DNA of 64,000 bases from Casp-alpha2 sp036337015 (GCA_036337015.1 JAYZEZ010000007.1:434001-498000), one strand, 5' to 3'. Shown: positions 8,064-17,579, numbered from the stretch's first letter. Made by a program: numbers and translations. The notes: generated by a model from the letters alone, not told the origin.

Positions 8064-10016
8064 TTACCCACCATCAGGAAGAATTTCTTCTTCTACCACC
8101 CCCCCAGAAAAAAATTCTACTAAACCCTTCCAAAATCCAGAGTCATAATTGCGTTGATTCCAAGGCACTATTTTTTGCCCTGGCAGGGCTATCTTAGTGC
8201 TTCCCTTATGGGCAACAACCATGATTTCCCGCCACAACTTAGCTGGCATACCACCACCAGTAACTTTATTCATAGGCTTTCCATTATCATTCCCCATCCA
8301 AATACCACCAACCAAATTAGCGGTATACCCAACAAACCAAGCGTCACGGAAATTCTGACTAGTACCTGTTTTTCCCGCCTGTGGGCGATCTATATTTGCA
8401 GCTCGTCCAGTTCCATCAGATACAACAGTTGACAACATAGCGTTTATAGCCGCGACATGGGCAGTCTCCATAACTCTCCTCGGGCCAGAGCTATTTCTAC
8501 GATAGAGCAACTCACCCTTTGAATCATGAATTTCATCAATACCATATGACCACACACTACTACCACCATTGGAAAATGTTGCAAAAGCCGATGTAAGATC
8601 TAATAAACGAACCTCTCCAACACCAAGTGACAAGCTAGGATGTTTTTTAAAATTACCAAACAGGCCTAAACGTTGCGCAACTTCGACAATCTTATCCCTT
8701 CCAACTTTCTCTCCAACTTTCACAGCCACTGTGTTAATAGATTTAGCTAATGCTTCAGCTAAACTAATAGGTCCAAGATATTTCTTGCTAAAATTAGCTG
8801 GACGCCAATTACCAATTTCTATTGGCTCATCGTTTATTATTGTGTCAGGCCTCAACCCTGATTCCAACCCGGCTAAATATACAAATGGCTTAAAGGCAGA
8901 TCCTGGCTGTCTACCCGCTTGAGTAGCACGATTAAACTGGCTGCTCCTATACGACCGACCTCCAATCATTACACGCACTGCACCAGTTGGTGTCATCACA
9001 ACCATAGCAGCTTGTCCGGCAGAAGAATCCTGACCTTTTTTACTCAACGTTTTTTCAATTATAATTTCAGCTTTACGCTGCAGACTAAAATCTAAAGTAG
9101 TTTTTACTATCAAATCACGATCGCCAGGATTTACATATCCCGACACTTGACCAAGGATCCAATCAACAAAATAACGTCCACTTCGGGATTTTTTTCTAAT
9201 AAATTCTGTTGTCCGTTCAGTTGATGCTTTTAACGCATCCTTGTGACTTATCACTCCGGCAGACACCATTTTTTTTAGCACTTGTTTTGTACGCTTCCGA
9301 GCACGAGAAGGACTGGCAATAGGATTATATCGACTAGGTGCTTTTAATAATCCCGCTAGCATTGCTGATTGATAAGTCGTGATCATACTAGCCTGGCGGT
9401 TAAAATATTTTCGAGCTGCAGCATCTACTCCATAAGTCCCAGAACCAAGGTATACTCGGTTAAGGTAAATACTTAGGATTTGATTTTTTGAAAATTTTCT
9501 TTCCAACCATAGTGCTAACAAAAGTTCTTGGAATTTACGTTTTAGTGTTCTTTCAGGTGTTAGAAAAAGATTTTTGGCTACTTGCTGGGTGATTGTAGAC
9601 CCACCTTGCACGATACGACCGGCTCTTATATTTGCAACCATCGCCCTAGTTAGACCAATTATATCAATTCCAAAATGAGTATAGAAACGTCTATCCTCGG
9701 TTGCTAACACAGCTGCAGTAAGGATCGAAGGCAACTTGTCGACGCTGACCAATTTTCCAAATGTGTCGCCAGTACGAGCCAATATTTTACCATTAGCCGA
9801 AAGTATTGTAACCGTCGGCTTGCGCGTCGCCTCAAAAGCTTTTTCGACTTGTGGCAAATCTGATGCATACCAAGCAGCTGCTAATAAAAAAACAACTAAA
9901 CCCCAAACACTAATGACAGCCATCCATTTGAAAAATTTTTTAATTGCTAAGACACCTAAACTCCCCCTCTTGCCAACGTTTGATTTCTTAGTAGATTTTT
10001 TTTTCTTTTTAACCAT
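8064..10016 (-). CDS. Class A penicillin-binding protein (PBP1-type glycosyltransferase/transpeptidase)
   Basis: A bifunctional peptidoglycan synthase of about 650 residues. A Lys-rich cytoplasmic start is followed by one membrane helix (about residues 31-52). The GT51 glycosyltransferase domain shows ATEDRRFYTHFGID with the catalytic Glu, GGSTITQQVAKNLFL and RKFQELLLALWLER. The transpeptidase domain has the SxxK motif in GSAFKPF, SxN in KSINTVAVKVG and KTG in AGKTGTSQNFRDAWF. It is shorter than E. coli PBP1a and lacks the OB insert, nearer to the PbpG/PBP1 forms common in alphaproteobacteria. I placed the start at 10016, where AAGGGGC sits just upstream; an ATG at 10070 is in frame but would add residues before the basic stretch. 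It is monocistronic, between hldE (convergent) and gyrB. Confidence 0.93.
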   Translation of the reverse strand: MVKKKKKSTKKSNVGKRGSLGVLAIKKFFKWMAVISVWGLVVFLLAAAWYASDLPQVEKAFEATRKPTVTILSANGKILARTGDTFGKLVSVDKLPSILTAAVLATEDRRFYTHFGIDIIGLTRAMVANIRAGRIVQGGSTITQQVAKNLFLTPERTLKRKFQELLLALWLERKFSKNQILSIYLNRVYLGSGTYGVDAAARKYFNRQASMITTYQSAMLAGLLKAPSRYNPIASPSRARKRTKQVLKKMVSAGVISHKDALKASTERTTEFIRKKSRSGRYFVDWILGQVSGYVNPGDRDLIVKTTLDFSLQRKAEIIIEKTLSKKGQDSSAGQAAMVVMTPTGAVRVMIGGRSYRSSQFNRATQAGRQPGSAFKPFVYLAGLESGLRPDTIINDEPIEIGNWRPANFSKKYLGPISLAEALAKSINTVAVKVGEKVGRDKIVEVAQRLGLFGNFKKHPSLSLGVGEVRLLDLTSAFATFSNGGSSVWSYGIDEIHDSKGELLYRRNSSGPRRVMETAHVAAINAMLSTVVSDGTGRAANIDRPQAGKTGTSQNFRDAWFVGYTANLVGGIWMGNDNGKPMNKVTGGGMPAKLWREIMVVAHKGSTKIALPGQKIVPWNQRNYDSGFWKGLVEFFSGGVVEEEILPDGG

Positions 10017-10223
10017 GAAGCCCCTTAGCCCTTTTTTATAGGAAGTTATAAAAAGCAAGATAATCGACATGCATGGTTAGCAAAAAGTTAAAAAGACATT
10101 CAAAGAAAGTAATTAGAATAGAAACTAACGTTCTCATCTGTATTAGTTTGACTTTTAAATTAGTCTAATTTTTAAAGATGAAACTTACAAAAAAGGAGAC
10201 CCACTCTATCCGAGACGAGCAGT

Positions 10224-12728
10224 TTAAACGTCCAAATTAGCCACTTTTAAAGCATTGTCTTGAATGAATTCTCGCCTAGGTTCAACCACATCACCCATCA
10301 AAGTTTCAAACAATTGACTGGCTTCATCTAAATGATTAACCCTAACCTGCAAAAGTGATCGTGCTACAGGGTCCAAAGTTGTTTCCCATAATTGTTCAGG
10401 ATTCATCTCTCCCAACCCCTTATAACGTTGGATATTTACACCTCGCCTTCCTAGTTCCATAATTTTGTCGACCAAGGACACCGGCCCAGTAATTGAAAAT
10501 TCATTATCCTTAACTTTAAGAACCCCATGACGAGCATAAATCTTTTGTAATTTTCCTGCCATTTCGTCCAGACGTCGGGCACCAGATGAACTTATCAAAG
10601 CACCGTCAATAGCATGCACTTCTTTAACACCTCTAAGAGTACGACTAAATTCCAAGCCCCCATCACTTAAGGACCTACCTTGCCACCCACGTTCCGCTAT
10701 AATTTCTAAAGCATCAAGGCGCTTGGCAATATAATCAGCAGCCTCGCTAGCGACAGTGGCATCAAGCAAGACCTGTGGATTTAAAACGCCCAAAATTGCC
10801 GCTTGCTCAACAATCCCAATCGGCACATGTTGTGCTATTCCAGAAAGCAGAGTTTTAACTCCTCGAGCATCATCGACAAGTTTCCGTAAATCAGTCCCTG
10901 CAATTTGTTGTCCATCATGGAGGACAAAAACATTGCCTTCATCAACAGCAGCGCTAAATAAAAAATCTTCTAATACTGGATCGTCTTTAAGAAAAACTTC
11001 AGAGGTGCCACGCTTAGCTCTATATAATGGTGGTTGAGCTATATATAGGTACCCATTTTCGATTATTGGTGCCATATGACGATAAAAGAATGTTAATAAA
11101 AGAGTTCTTATATGACTACCGTCAACATCGGCATCTGTCATGATAATAATCTTATGATATCGACATTTTTCAAAATCAAAGTCATCTCTCCCAATACCAG
11201 TACCAAGAGCAGCTATGAGTGTTCCTATTTCTGTTGAGCTCAACATTTTATCAAAACGCGCTCTCTCTACATTTAAGATTTTTCCCCGTAATGGTAAAAT
11301 AGCTTGATTTGATCTATCACGACCCTGCTTTGCAGAACCACCTGCACTATCGCCCTCAACAATAAATAATTCACTTAAACTAGGATCTCTTTCCTGACAA
11401 TCAGCCAACTTACCTGGCAAAGTTGATATATCAAGCGCACCCTTTCGCCGTGTCAGCTCTCGCGCTTTTCGTGCAGCTTCACGGGCAGATGCTGCTTCAA
11501 AAATCTTTGAGATAATTTGTTTAGCTTCCGCCGGATGTTCACCAAACCACCGATCAAGACTTTCACTCACTACGCTTTCCACTACAGGGCGCACTTCACT
11601 GGAAACTAGTTTATCTTTTGTTTGTGAAGAAAATTTTGGGTCCGGCAATTTAACTGATAAAACACAAGTCAGCCCCTCTCTCGCATCGTCGCCAGTTATC
11701 GCCACTTTATCCTTCTTAGCTATACCAACCTGAGAAGCATAATTATTGATAGTACGTGTCAAGGCACCACGAAAACCAGCTAGATGTGCACCACCATCAC
11801 GTTGAGGAATATTGTTCGTAAAACAAAGCATTGCTTCATGGTAGCTGTCATTCCATTGCAGAGAAACTTCTGCTAGCATGTCTTCCCGTTTTCCCTGAAT
11901 AAAAATTGGTGGGTTAATTATAGCATTTTTAGAACGATCTAAATATTCGACGAATGCTGAAAGCCCACCTTCATAATGCATTTCCACTGATTTAGTATCG
12001 ACGCTACGTGCATCGGTTAAAGTTAAAGCAACACCAGAATTTAAGAATGCCAATTCCCGCAACCTATGTTCTAGCGTAGCAAAATTGTATTCAATTGAAG
12101 AAAAAGTCTTACTAGAAGATAAGAAAGTTAATTGAGTACCCGATTGTGGGGTGCCATCTTCTCTAATAGGCGCATCACCAATTATCTCAAGCGGGGACTC
12201 AGCTTCACCATAATTGAAACGAAGTGCATGCTCTTTACCATCCCTAAAAATCTTAAGCTCCAACCATTCTGAAAGTGCATTAACAACTGAAACACCTACT
12301 CCATGCAAACCACCAGAAACTTTATAGGAATCTGAATCAAATTTACCGCCAGCATGGAGTTGAGTCATTATTACCTCAGCAGCGGACACCCCCTCTTCAG
12401 CATGCAAATCAACTGGAATCCCCCTGCCATTATCCGTTACCGTTACCGACCCATCGCCGTTGATAGTCACCAAAACCGCATCACAATGGCCTGCCATGGC
12501 TTCATCAATTGCATTATCGACTACTTCATAAACCATATGATGAAGACCTGATCCATCATCCGTATCGCCAATGTACATTCCAGGACGCTTACGTACAGCA
12601 TCAAGACCCCGAAGAACTTTTATAGAATCGGCATCATAAGCGGCAGCATCAGGGTCTTCAGAAGCAATAATTTCTGGGGCCTCTTTTGAACTTTTCTTGG
12701 CATTTTTTTTTACTGTTTTTTTTTCCAT
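10224..12728 (-). CDS. gyrB: DNA gyrase subunit B
   Basis: The ATPase subunit of DNA gyrase, 834 residues. It shows the GHKL ATPase motifs EVVDNAIDEAMAGH, DNGRGIPV and GLHGVGVSVVNAL in the first 150 residues, the transducer QRDGGAHLAGFRGAL near 310, the TOPRIM motif EGDSAGGSAKQGRDR near 460 with PLRGKILNVERAR and DADVDGSHIRTLLL, and the C-terminal RYKGLGEMNPEQLW near 770. The N terminus has an unusual basic and acidic extension of about 25 residues before the conserved AADSIKVLRGLDAVRKRPGMY-type region. These features separate it from ParE: the insert between TOPRIM and the C-terminal GyrA-binding part is present. It follows recF closely on the same strand (17-base gap), as in many alphaproteobacteria. 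Confidence 0.97.
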   Translation of the reverse strand: MEKKTVKKNAKKSSKEAPEIIASEDPDAAAYDADSIKVLRGLDAVRKRPGMYIGDTDDGSGLHHMVYEVVDNAIDEAMAGHCDAVLVTINGDGSVTVTDNGRGIPVDLHAEEGVSAAEVIMTQLHAGGKFDSDSYKVSGGLHGVGVSVVNALSEWLELKIFRDGKEHALRFNYGEAESPLEIIGDAPIREDGTPQSGTQLTFLSSSKTFSSIEYNFATLEHRLRELAFLNSGVALTLTDARSVDTKSVEMHYEGGLSAFVEYLDRSKNAIINPPIFIQGKREDMLAEVSLQWNDSYHEAMLCFTNNIPQRDGGAHLAGFRGALTRTINNYASQVGIAKKDKVAITGDDAREGLTCVLSVKLPDPKFSSQTKDKLVSSEVRPVVESVVSESLDRWFGEHPAEAKQIISKIFEAASAREAARKARELTRRKGALDISTLPGKLADCQERDPSLSELFIVEGDSAGGSAKQGRDRSNQAILPLRGKILNVERARFDKMLSSTEIGTLIAALGTGIGRDDFDFEKCRYHKIIIMTDADVDGSHIRTLLLTFFYRHMAPIIENGYLYIAQPPLYRAKRGTSEVFLKDDPVLEDFLFSAAVDEGNVFVLHDGQQIAGTDLRKLVDDARGVKTLLSGIAQHVPIGIVEQAAILGVLNPQVLLDATVASEAADYIAKRLDALEIIAERGWQGRSLSDGGLEFSRTLRGVKEVHAIDGALISSSGARRLDEMAGKLQKIYARHGVLKVKDNEFSITGPVSLVDKIMELGRRGVNIQRYKGLGEMNPEQLWETTLDPVARSLLQVRVNHLDEASQLFETLMGDVVEPRREFIQDNALKVANLDV

Positions 12729-12745
12729 TTCTTAACTCATAAATC

Positions 12746-13975
12746 CTATATGTTTTTATTAACTATAGACCCATTCGTCACAGCAAAGAACTGTGCTTTA
12801 CCAGAAAGCGATCTAAATAAGCTTTCATCTGTTCCAGTCATCCATACCTGAGCTCCAAGGTAAAAGATTTCATCAAACAATGCATTTAGCCGTTGGACAT
12901 CAAGGTGGGCTGCAATCTCATCTAACAATAGCATAGGGCTCGCCCCATGCTCTGCAGCTCGCATTCTTGCTGTTGATAAAATCAAAGAAACTAACAAAGC
13001 TTTTTGCTCCCCAGTAGAACAAATTGCCGCTTCTTGACCATTCCCAAGATGCCTTACAAAAAAATCGCTTCGATGGGGTCCAGTTTTAGCTCGACCTTCT
13101 GTAGTATCACGACCTCGTTCTAAGGATAGACGAACGCGAAATCTATCTTCCGCCTCCAGAGCAGGGCCTTCGTTTAGCCATGTTTCAATTTCGCCTATAG
13201 CCTTAATCTCCACACTAGGAAAGCTTTCCACACTGTTAGGACGTATCAGATGCTGGGCAAGGCGACGTACAATATCAAGACGAGCCGCAGTAACAGCAAT
13301 GCCTCGAGTCACCATAGTATTTTCCAAAGCCACTAACCAATCTGCATCTGGATTGCCACTCCTTAACAATCGCATTCGTTCACGTTGAGCATGCTCATAA
13401 GCGCTTACTCGACCAGCATGAGCGGGGTCAGTATCAAATACTAGTCTATCAAGAAATCGTCTTCGCGCCCCAGGTCCTTCAAGAAACAATCTATCCATCT
13501 GAGGTGTCAGCCAAAGTATACTTGCATGTTCGGATAATACAGACTGGTTGCGAGCTAACTCTCCATTCACCTTGACTATTCGTTTATCACGTCGACCTTC
13601 AGTGGCTGCCTCAAATGCTGTGCCTATGTCTACATATCCTTTTAAAGTGCGCAATACTGCTGCTACTCCCCAAGGTAGTTGAAAAGGTTTATTGCAAGAA
13701 GGATCTCGCCTAGAAGGATCACTAAGCTTAGCTCGCCGAAGGCCGCGACCAGGAACCAAAAATGATATGCCTTCCAATAAGTTAGTCTTGCCCGCTCCGT
13801 TAGGCCCCGTCAATACCACTGGACCTTGGGACACATCCAGACTCTGGTGACCGTAGCAACGAAAATTAGTCAAAGTCACTCTCTTGATAGAAGTACCGCC
13901 TGAAATAGCATCGGTGCTTCTATGCGGAAGTGTCTCCGGAGAGATAATTACTTGATCTAGGCCTTGTGCAAGCAA
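12746..13975 (-). CDS. recF: DNA replication and repair protein RecF
   Basis: An SMC-like ATPase that helps RecO/RecR load RecA at gaps. Visible motifs are Walker A GPNGAGKTNLLEGI near residue 58, the ABC signature in CSTGEQKALLVSLIL near 320, and Walker B MLLLDEIAAHLD near 348. The start is a TTG at 13975 with AGGGAATAAGG a few bases upstream; this gives about 29 residues before the conserved IKRVTLTNFRCYGH, longer than usual, and I see no ATG that would be better. It is 409 residues against roughly 360-400 in relatives. It lies 14 bases after dnaN and 17 before gyrB, in the classic dnaN-recF-gyrB order. Confidence 0.95.
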   Translation of the reverse strand: MLAQGLDQVIISPETLPHRSTDAISGGTSIKRVTLTNFRCYGHQSLDVSQGPVVLTGPNGAGKTNLLEGISFLVPGRGLRRAKLSDPSRRDPSCNKPFQLPWGVAAVLRTLKGYVDIGTAFEAATEGRRDKRIVKVNGELARNQSVLSEHASILWLTPQMDRLFLEGPGARRRFLDRLVFDTDPAHAGRVSAYEHAQRERMRLLRSGNPDADWLVALENTMVTRGIAVTAARLDIVRRLAQHLIRPNSVESFPSVEIKAIGEIETWLNEGPALEAEDRFRVRLSLERGRDTTEGRAKTGPHRSDFFVRHLGNGQEAAICSTGEQKALLVSLILSTARMRAAEHGASPMLLLDEIAAHLDVQRLNALFDEIFYLGAQVWMTGTDESLFRSLSGKAQFFAVTNGSIVNKNI

Positions 13976-13989
13976 ACGCCTTATTCCCT

Positions 13990-15105
13990 CTATACCCGCA
14001 TGGGCATTAAAACGTATAATGCACCAGCCTCATTCTCTTCACTAATGATAGTTGGTGAAGCTGCGTCTGCTAACATTAACCGAGAATTATTGCTTTCTAT
14101 CTGGCGAACGATATCCAGTAAATAGCCAGAATTAAAGCCAATCTCCATCGACTCTCCCTGATAGGAGACTTCCAATTCCTCAGTAGCGTTGCCATCTTCA
14201 GGACTAGAGGCAGATAATATCAAGCTGCCACTAGATAGATTTAACTTCACTGCTCTAGACTTCTCACTGGAGATTGCAGATACCCTATCAACTGCATCAG
14301 AAAAAACTTTTGTAGGAACATCCAACTGTTTTTCGTTGCCCTCTGGTATGACCCGCTGATAATCAGGGAAAGTACCATCAATTAGCTTGGAAGTAAGTAT
14401 AGTATCGTCAAATGAAAAACGAATCTTGGAATCTGAAATTCCAATTGTGATATCAGCGTTTGACTCATCTACTAATTTTCGCAACTCAGCCACAGCCTTG
14501 CGTGGTATTATTACACTAGGCATGCCCTCTGCTCCTTTGGGCATAGGCACTTCCATACTAGCCAAACGATGTCCGTCAGTTGCTACGCTACGCAACACCT
14601 TCACATCACCGCTCTCCGCAATATGAAAAAATATACCATTCAAATAATAACGTGTTTCCTCCGTTGATATTGCAAAACGAGTTTTATCTATCAAAGCTTT
14701 AGCTTCCGACACTGTAATAGAAAATTCATGAGCTAAATCACCGCCCGACAATACTGGGAACTCTTCCTCAGGAAGGCATGAAAGGGTGAATCGCGAACGT
14801 CCTGACGACAAAATCATTTTTCCCTCTGTGTCCACTTCTAATGCAACTTGGGCACCTTCAGGTAATTTACGAACGATATCATACAAAGTATGGGCTGGCG
14901 CCGTAGTAGTTCCTTGCTCGGTAATGTTACAAGCTACAGATTCAACAATATCTAAATCCATGTCGGTAGCATTAAGCGCAACCTTACCGTCTATGGCGTC
15001 TAATTTTAGATTTGAGAGAATCGGTATCGTATTTCGACGCTCTACAACACTTTGAACGTGACCCAGAGACTTTAAAAAAGAGGCTCGCTCTATAGTCAAT
15101 TTCAT
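13990..15105 (-). CDS. dnaN: DNA polymerase III beta sliding clamp
   Basis: The ring-shaped processivity clamp, 371 residues with three repeated clamp domains. The N terminus MKLTIERASFLKSLGHVQSVVERRNTIPILSN and the C-terminal ending YVLMPMRV are diagnostic (given here only in part: ERRNTIPILSNL near residue 22 and VLMPMRV at the end). Other conserved blocks are RSRFTLSCLPEEEFP near 104, TDGHRLASMEVPMP near 175 and SGYLLDIVRQIES near 320. It lies in the minus-strand order dnaA, dnaN, recF, gyrB. The 221-base gap after dnaA suggests it may have its own promoter, though I could not identify one with confidence. Confidence 0.97.
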   Translation of the reverse strand: MKLTIERASFLKSLGHVQSVVERRNTIPILSNLKLDAIDGKVALNATDMDLDIVESVACNITEQGTTTAPAHTLYDIVRKLPEGAQVALEVDTEGKMILSSGRSRFTLSCLPEEEFPVLSGGDLAHEFSITVSEAKALIDKTRFAISTEETRYYLNGIFFHIAESGDVKVLRSVATDGHRLASMEVPMPKGAEGMPSVIIPRKAVAELRKLVDESNADITIGISDSKIRFSFDDTILTSKLIDGTFPDYQRVIPEGNEKQLDVPTKVFSDAVDRVSAISSEKSRAVKLNLSSGSLILSASSPEDGNATEELEVSYQGESMEIGFNSGYLLDIVRQIESNNSRLMLADAASPTIISEENEAGALYVLMPMRV

Positions 15106-15221
15106 TATTTATTTCAAGCCTTTAGAAAAATTTCACTTATTGGAAAGAAAAGATAAAAAATAAACCTATCAATATCTAATATCACCTACTTTAAAATCCT
15201 ATTTAGTATACCAGAACGCAA

Positions 15222-15243
15222 CAAAATCGGAACTATTTTCCGA
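15222..15243 (-). terminator. Possible weak terminator after dnaA
   Basis: Read on the minus strand, a perfect six-base stem TCGGAA / TTCCGA with a five-base loop is followed by TTTTG. It lies about 85 bases after the dnaA stop, within the 221-base dnaA-dnaN gap. The stem is short and the T run is only four, so at best it terminates partially. Confidence 0.35.
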
Positions 15244-15326
15244 AATAAAACAGCGTTTCAATGTGAAAGCCATCAACTTTAAACAGGGAAAAAATTTAAA
15301 CTAAAGGTATCACGAAGAATAATCGT

Positions 15327-16760
15327 TCAACCTTCAAGCATCCTTCGCAACAGCTCTACATCTTCAGCAAATGATGCATCATGCTCACGTAATTCATCAA
15401 CTTTTTTGACTGCATGCATTACCGTAGTATGGTCACGTCCACCAAATTTACGGCCGATCTCCGGTAACGATCGAGCCGTCAACTGTTTAGCTAAGTACAT
15501 GGCCACTTGACGTGGGCGTGCAACAGATCGAGCACGCCTAGCCGAATGCATATCTGAAGTGCGTATATTGAAATGAGCAGAAACGCGTTTTTGTATTTCC
15601 TCAATGGTAACACGACGATCGTTTGCTCTCAGAAGGTCGTGCAAAACGTCTTGGGTGGTCTCAAGAGAGATTTGCCTTCCTACCAGTTGTGAATGAGCCA
15701 CAACACGGTTAAGTGCACCCTCTAATTCTCGTACATTAGCAGTAATTTTATGAGCAAGAAATTCAAAAACTTTTGCTGGAACTGCAACAGATAATTGCTC
15801 AGCCTTAGACTGAAGTATGCCAAGACGAAGCTCATAAGTGGTGGCATGTATATCAGCTACTAAACCACAATTGAGCCTTGAAATAAGCCTTTCTTCCATT
15901 CCTTCTAGATCTGAGGGGGACTTATCAGCAGAAATTACAATCTGACGTCCCTGATCAACCAAGGCGTTAAAAGTATGAAAAAATTCTTCTTGTGTTGATT
16001 CCTTGCCGCTGATGAATTGCACATCATCAATCATCAAAACATCAACAGACCTAAACTCTTCTTTAAAATCTACAGTATTTTTTGTTCGAAGCGCACGGAT
16101 AAACCTATACATAAATTTCTCTGCGGAAAGATAAATAACAGTTCGATCTGGCGTGCTTTTCTGAATATGCCAGGCAATTGCATGCATCAAATGCGTTTTA
16201 CCAAGTCCTACGCCACCATAAAGAAACAATGGATTGAATTGTGCAGTTTTTGCCTCAGCAATACGCCTTGCAGCGGCATATGCAAATTCATTTGGCTTGC
16301 CAACAACGAAATGATCAAAATCAAACCGGCGATCAAGAGGTGCGCCCATATCTGTATTATTTCTTGCAAGTTTACCTTTTTTAGCACTTTCCAACTTCGC
16401 CGATATTGTTTTTTGTTTGTTTGATGGGGCAAAATCATGGTCGGACTGGATAAAAACTTCAACACTTTTAACTTCGGAGTTTTCAATCACCCACAATTCG
16501 TTCAAACGATCTGTATAATGGGCAACAATCCAGTCTCGCATGAAACGCGTGGGTATTGAAATCCGAGCTACGCTATCTGTAACACCGCAAAAGGTCATTG
16601 GTTTCAACCAACTTTGATACGCAGCTTCACCTATCTCAGCCCTTAGAATACTGCAAACACTATCCCATTGCTTATTCAAGATTGCTAATTTAGCATCTTC
16701 GTGGCTTTCACTTTCTATATTGCCTACATCTGGCATGGCTTCGTTTTTATTCATAATCAT
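15327..16760 (-). CDS. dnaA: Chromosomal replication initiator protein DnaA
   Basis: The AAA+ initiator of replication, about 477 residues. Domain I spans roughly residues 30-95, domain II is a short Lys-rich linker, domain III has Walker A GGVGLGKTHL and Walker B VLMIDDVQFI, and domain IV carries the DNA-binding signature GRDHTTVMHA near residue 450. I prefer the ATG at 16760, with GGGGG seven bases upstream; the TTG at 16766 and the ATG at 16754 are in frame alternatives. An eight-base inverted repeat (16782-16803) lies immediately upstream. No clear cluster of DnaA boxes is present in either flanking gap, so the origin is not obviously here. Confidence 0.96.
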   Translation of the reverse strand: MIMNKNEAMPDVGNIESESHEDAKLAILNKQWDSVCSILRAEIGEAAYQSWLKPMTFCGVTDSVARISIPTRFMRDWIVAHYTDRLNELWVIENSEVKSVEVFIQSDHDFAPSNKQKTISAKLESAKKGKLARNNTDMGAPLDRRFDFDHFVVGKPNEFAYAAARRIAEAKTAQFNPLFLYGGVGLGKTHLMHAIAWHIQKSTPDRTVIYLSAEKFMYRFIRALRTKNTVDFKEEFRSVDVLMIDDVQFISGKESTQEEFFHTFNALVDQGRQIVISADKSPSDLEGMEERLISRLNCGLVADIHATTYELRLGILQSKAEQLSVAVPAKVFEFLAHKITANVRELEGALNRVVAHSQLVGRQISLETTQDVLHDLLRANDRRVTIEEIQKRVSAHFNIRTSDMHSARRARSVARPRQVAMYLAKQLTARSLPEIGRKFGGRDHTTVMHAVKKVDELREHDASFAEDVELLRRMLEG

Positions 16761-16781
16761 TAACAAGCCCCCGAGAATTCA

Positions 16782-16803
16782 TAACGTATCTTTCTATACG
16801 TTA
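16782..16803. promoter_or_regulatory. Perfect inverted repeat upstream of dnaA
   Basis: TAACGTAT and ATACGTTA form a perfect eight-base inverted repeat with a six-base spacer, ending about 22 bases before the dnaA start. Read on the minus strand, TTGATT overlaps its distal edge and TTATGA its proximal edge at promoter-like distance (18-base spacer), so the repeat would lie inside a weak promoter. This arrangement would suit an operator for a dimeric regulator of dnaA. No regulator is identified. Confidence 0.4.
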
Positions 16804-17204
16804 ATCAAAAATACCGCTAATTTGAGCAGCTAAAAAAGTTCTAACCACTATAGTTACATTTTTTTATTTTTAGGATTCTTACTTCAAATTTCCAACCTTA
16901 CCGAGATAATTTCTTTATTAAAATTTGCGAACACTTGAAATTTGCCATAATAAACAAAGTGTTAAATCAGAAAAAACAATTTCAAAACCTTAAAAAAAAC
17001 AAAGATTTTTTCTTTAACAAAAACCTAATACTAGGGCCAGTTGATCATGCTGGCAACGTGATCGAAAAGAGAACGCTGAAAATAAATTGAAAAATATTTC
17101 TTGACAAAAATTTAGAACAAGAGTCCAGCCAAGTAAAAAACAGCAGAGATACTCTGAACGACTAAAATCAATACACCCCCCTACGATCTGGACCTATAAT
17201 AATT
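16804..17204. other. Long AT-rich gap between dnaA and rpsT
   Basis: The longest non-coding stretch in the window. It is very AT-rich with several A and T runs. I see no open frame of useful length, no RNA gene and no convincing DnaA box (TTATNCACA) on either strand. A short inverted pair GATCA (17043-17047) / TGATC (17059-17063) is present. It must hold dnaA promoter elements and the rpsT 3' end. An origin here is possible but not supported. Confidence 0.4.
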
Positions 17205-17471
17205 TTAAGAGGACATGCCTTTTATTTGCTTAGAAAGCCTGGAAATTTTTCGAGAAATTGTATTTCTTGGAATCACGCCTTTTTGGGCGCCACACATCAA
17301 CTCTGGCTGAGCTAACTTAAATGCAGTTTCAGCCTGTAATTTATTTCCATCTGATATAGCAGTTTCTACTTTGCGGATGGAAGTCCTCACAGAACTTAAA
17401 CGACGCATGTTAACAGTTGTCTGACGAACTGTCTTACGAATCCTTTTCTTTGCAGAGAGGCTATGAGCCAT
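17205..17471 (-). CDS. rpsT: 30S ribosomal protein S20
   Basis: A small basic protein of the 30S subunit, 88 residues, which binds 16S rRNA early in assembly. The N terminus MAHSLSAKKRIRKTVRQ and the C-terminal part GVIPRNTISRKISRLSKQIK are typical of S20 (the latter region containing the family's KGVIHKNxAARKKSRL-like block). The open frame extends upstream to 17558, but that part covers the promoter; the ATG at 17471 gives the family N terminus and length. It lies upstream of dnaA on the same strand, a common alphaproteobacterial arrangement, and has its own strong promoter. Confidence 0.95.
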   Translation of the reverse strand: MAHSLSAKKRIRKTVRQTTVNMRRLSSVRTSIRKVETAISDGNKLQAETAFKLAQPELMCGAQKGVIPRNTISRKISRLSKQIKGMSS

Positions 17472-17531
17472 AACTAAAAACCTTATTTGAATGTTCGTCT
17501 TAAATTGAACACATAGAGATTCCCAAGTGAA

Positions 17532-17566
17532 GGCTGGCTTATATATGTGCCCAGCCAAGCCGTCAA
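17532..17566 (-). promoter_or_regulatory. Sigma-70-type promoter of rpsT with overlapping inverted repeat
   Basis: On the minus strand, TTGACG (17561-17566) is separated by exactly 17 bases from TATAAG (17538-17543): five of six matches in each box. The leader to the rpsT ATG would be about 60 bases. The inverted repeat GGCTGG (17532-17537) / CCAGCC (17551-17556) flanks the -10 box and lies mostly upstream of the expected start, so it is more likely an operator than an RNA hairpin. Confidence 0.7.
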
Positions 17567-17579
17567 GGCCGTTAAAGGA

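Noticed and set aside
16017..16424. Long plus-strand open frame opposite dnaA
   Set aside because: It is antisense to a clear gene, has low-complexity Cys/Asn/Ile-rich translation and no Shine-Dalgarno sequence; a shadow of dnaA codon usage.
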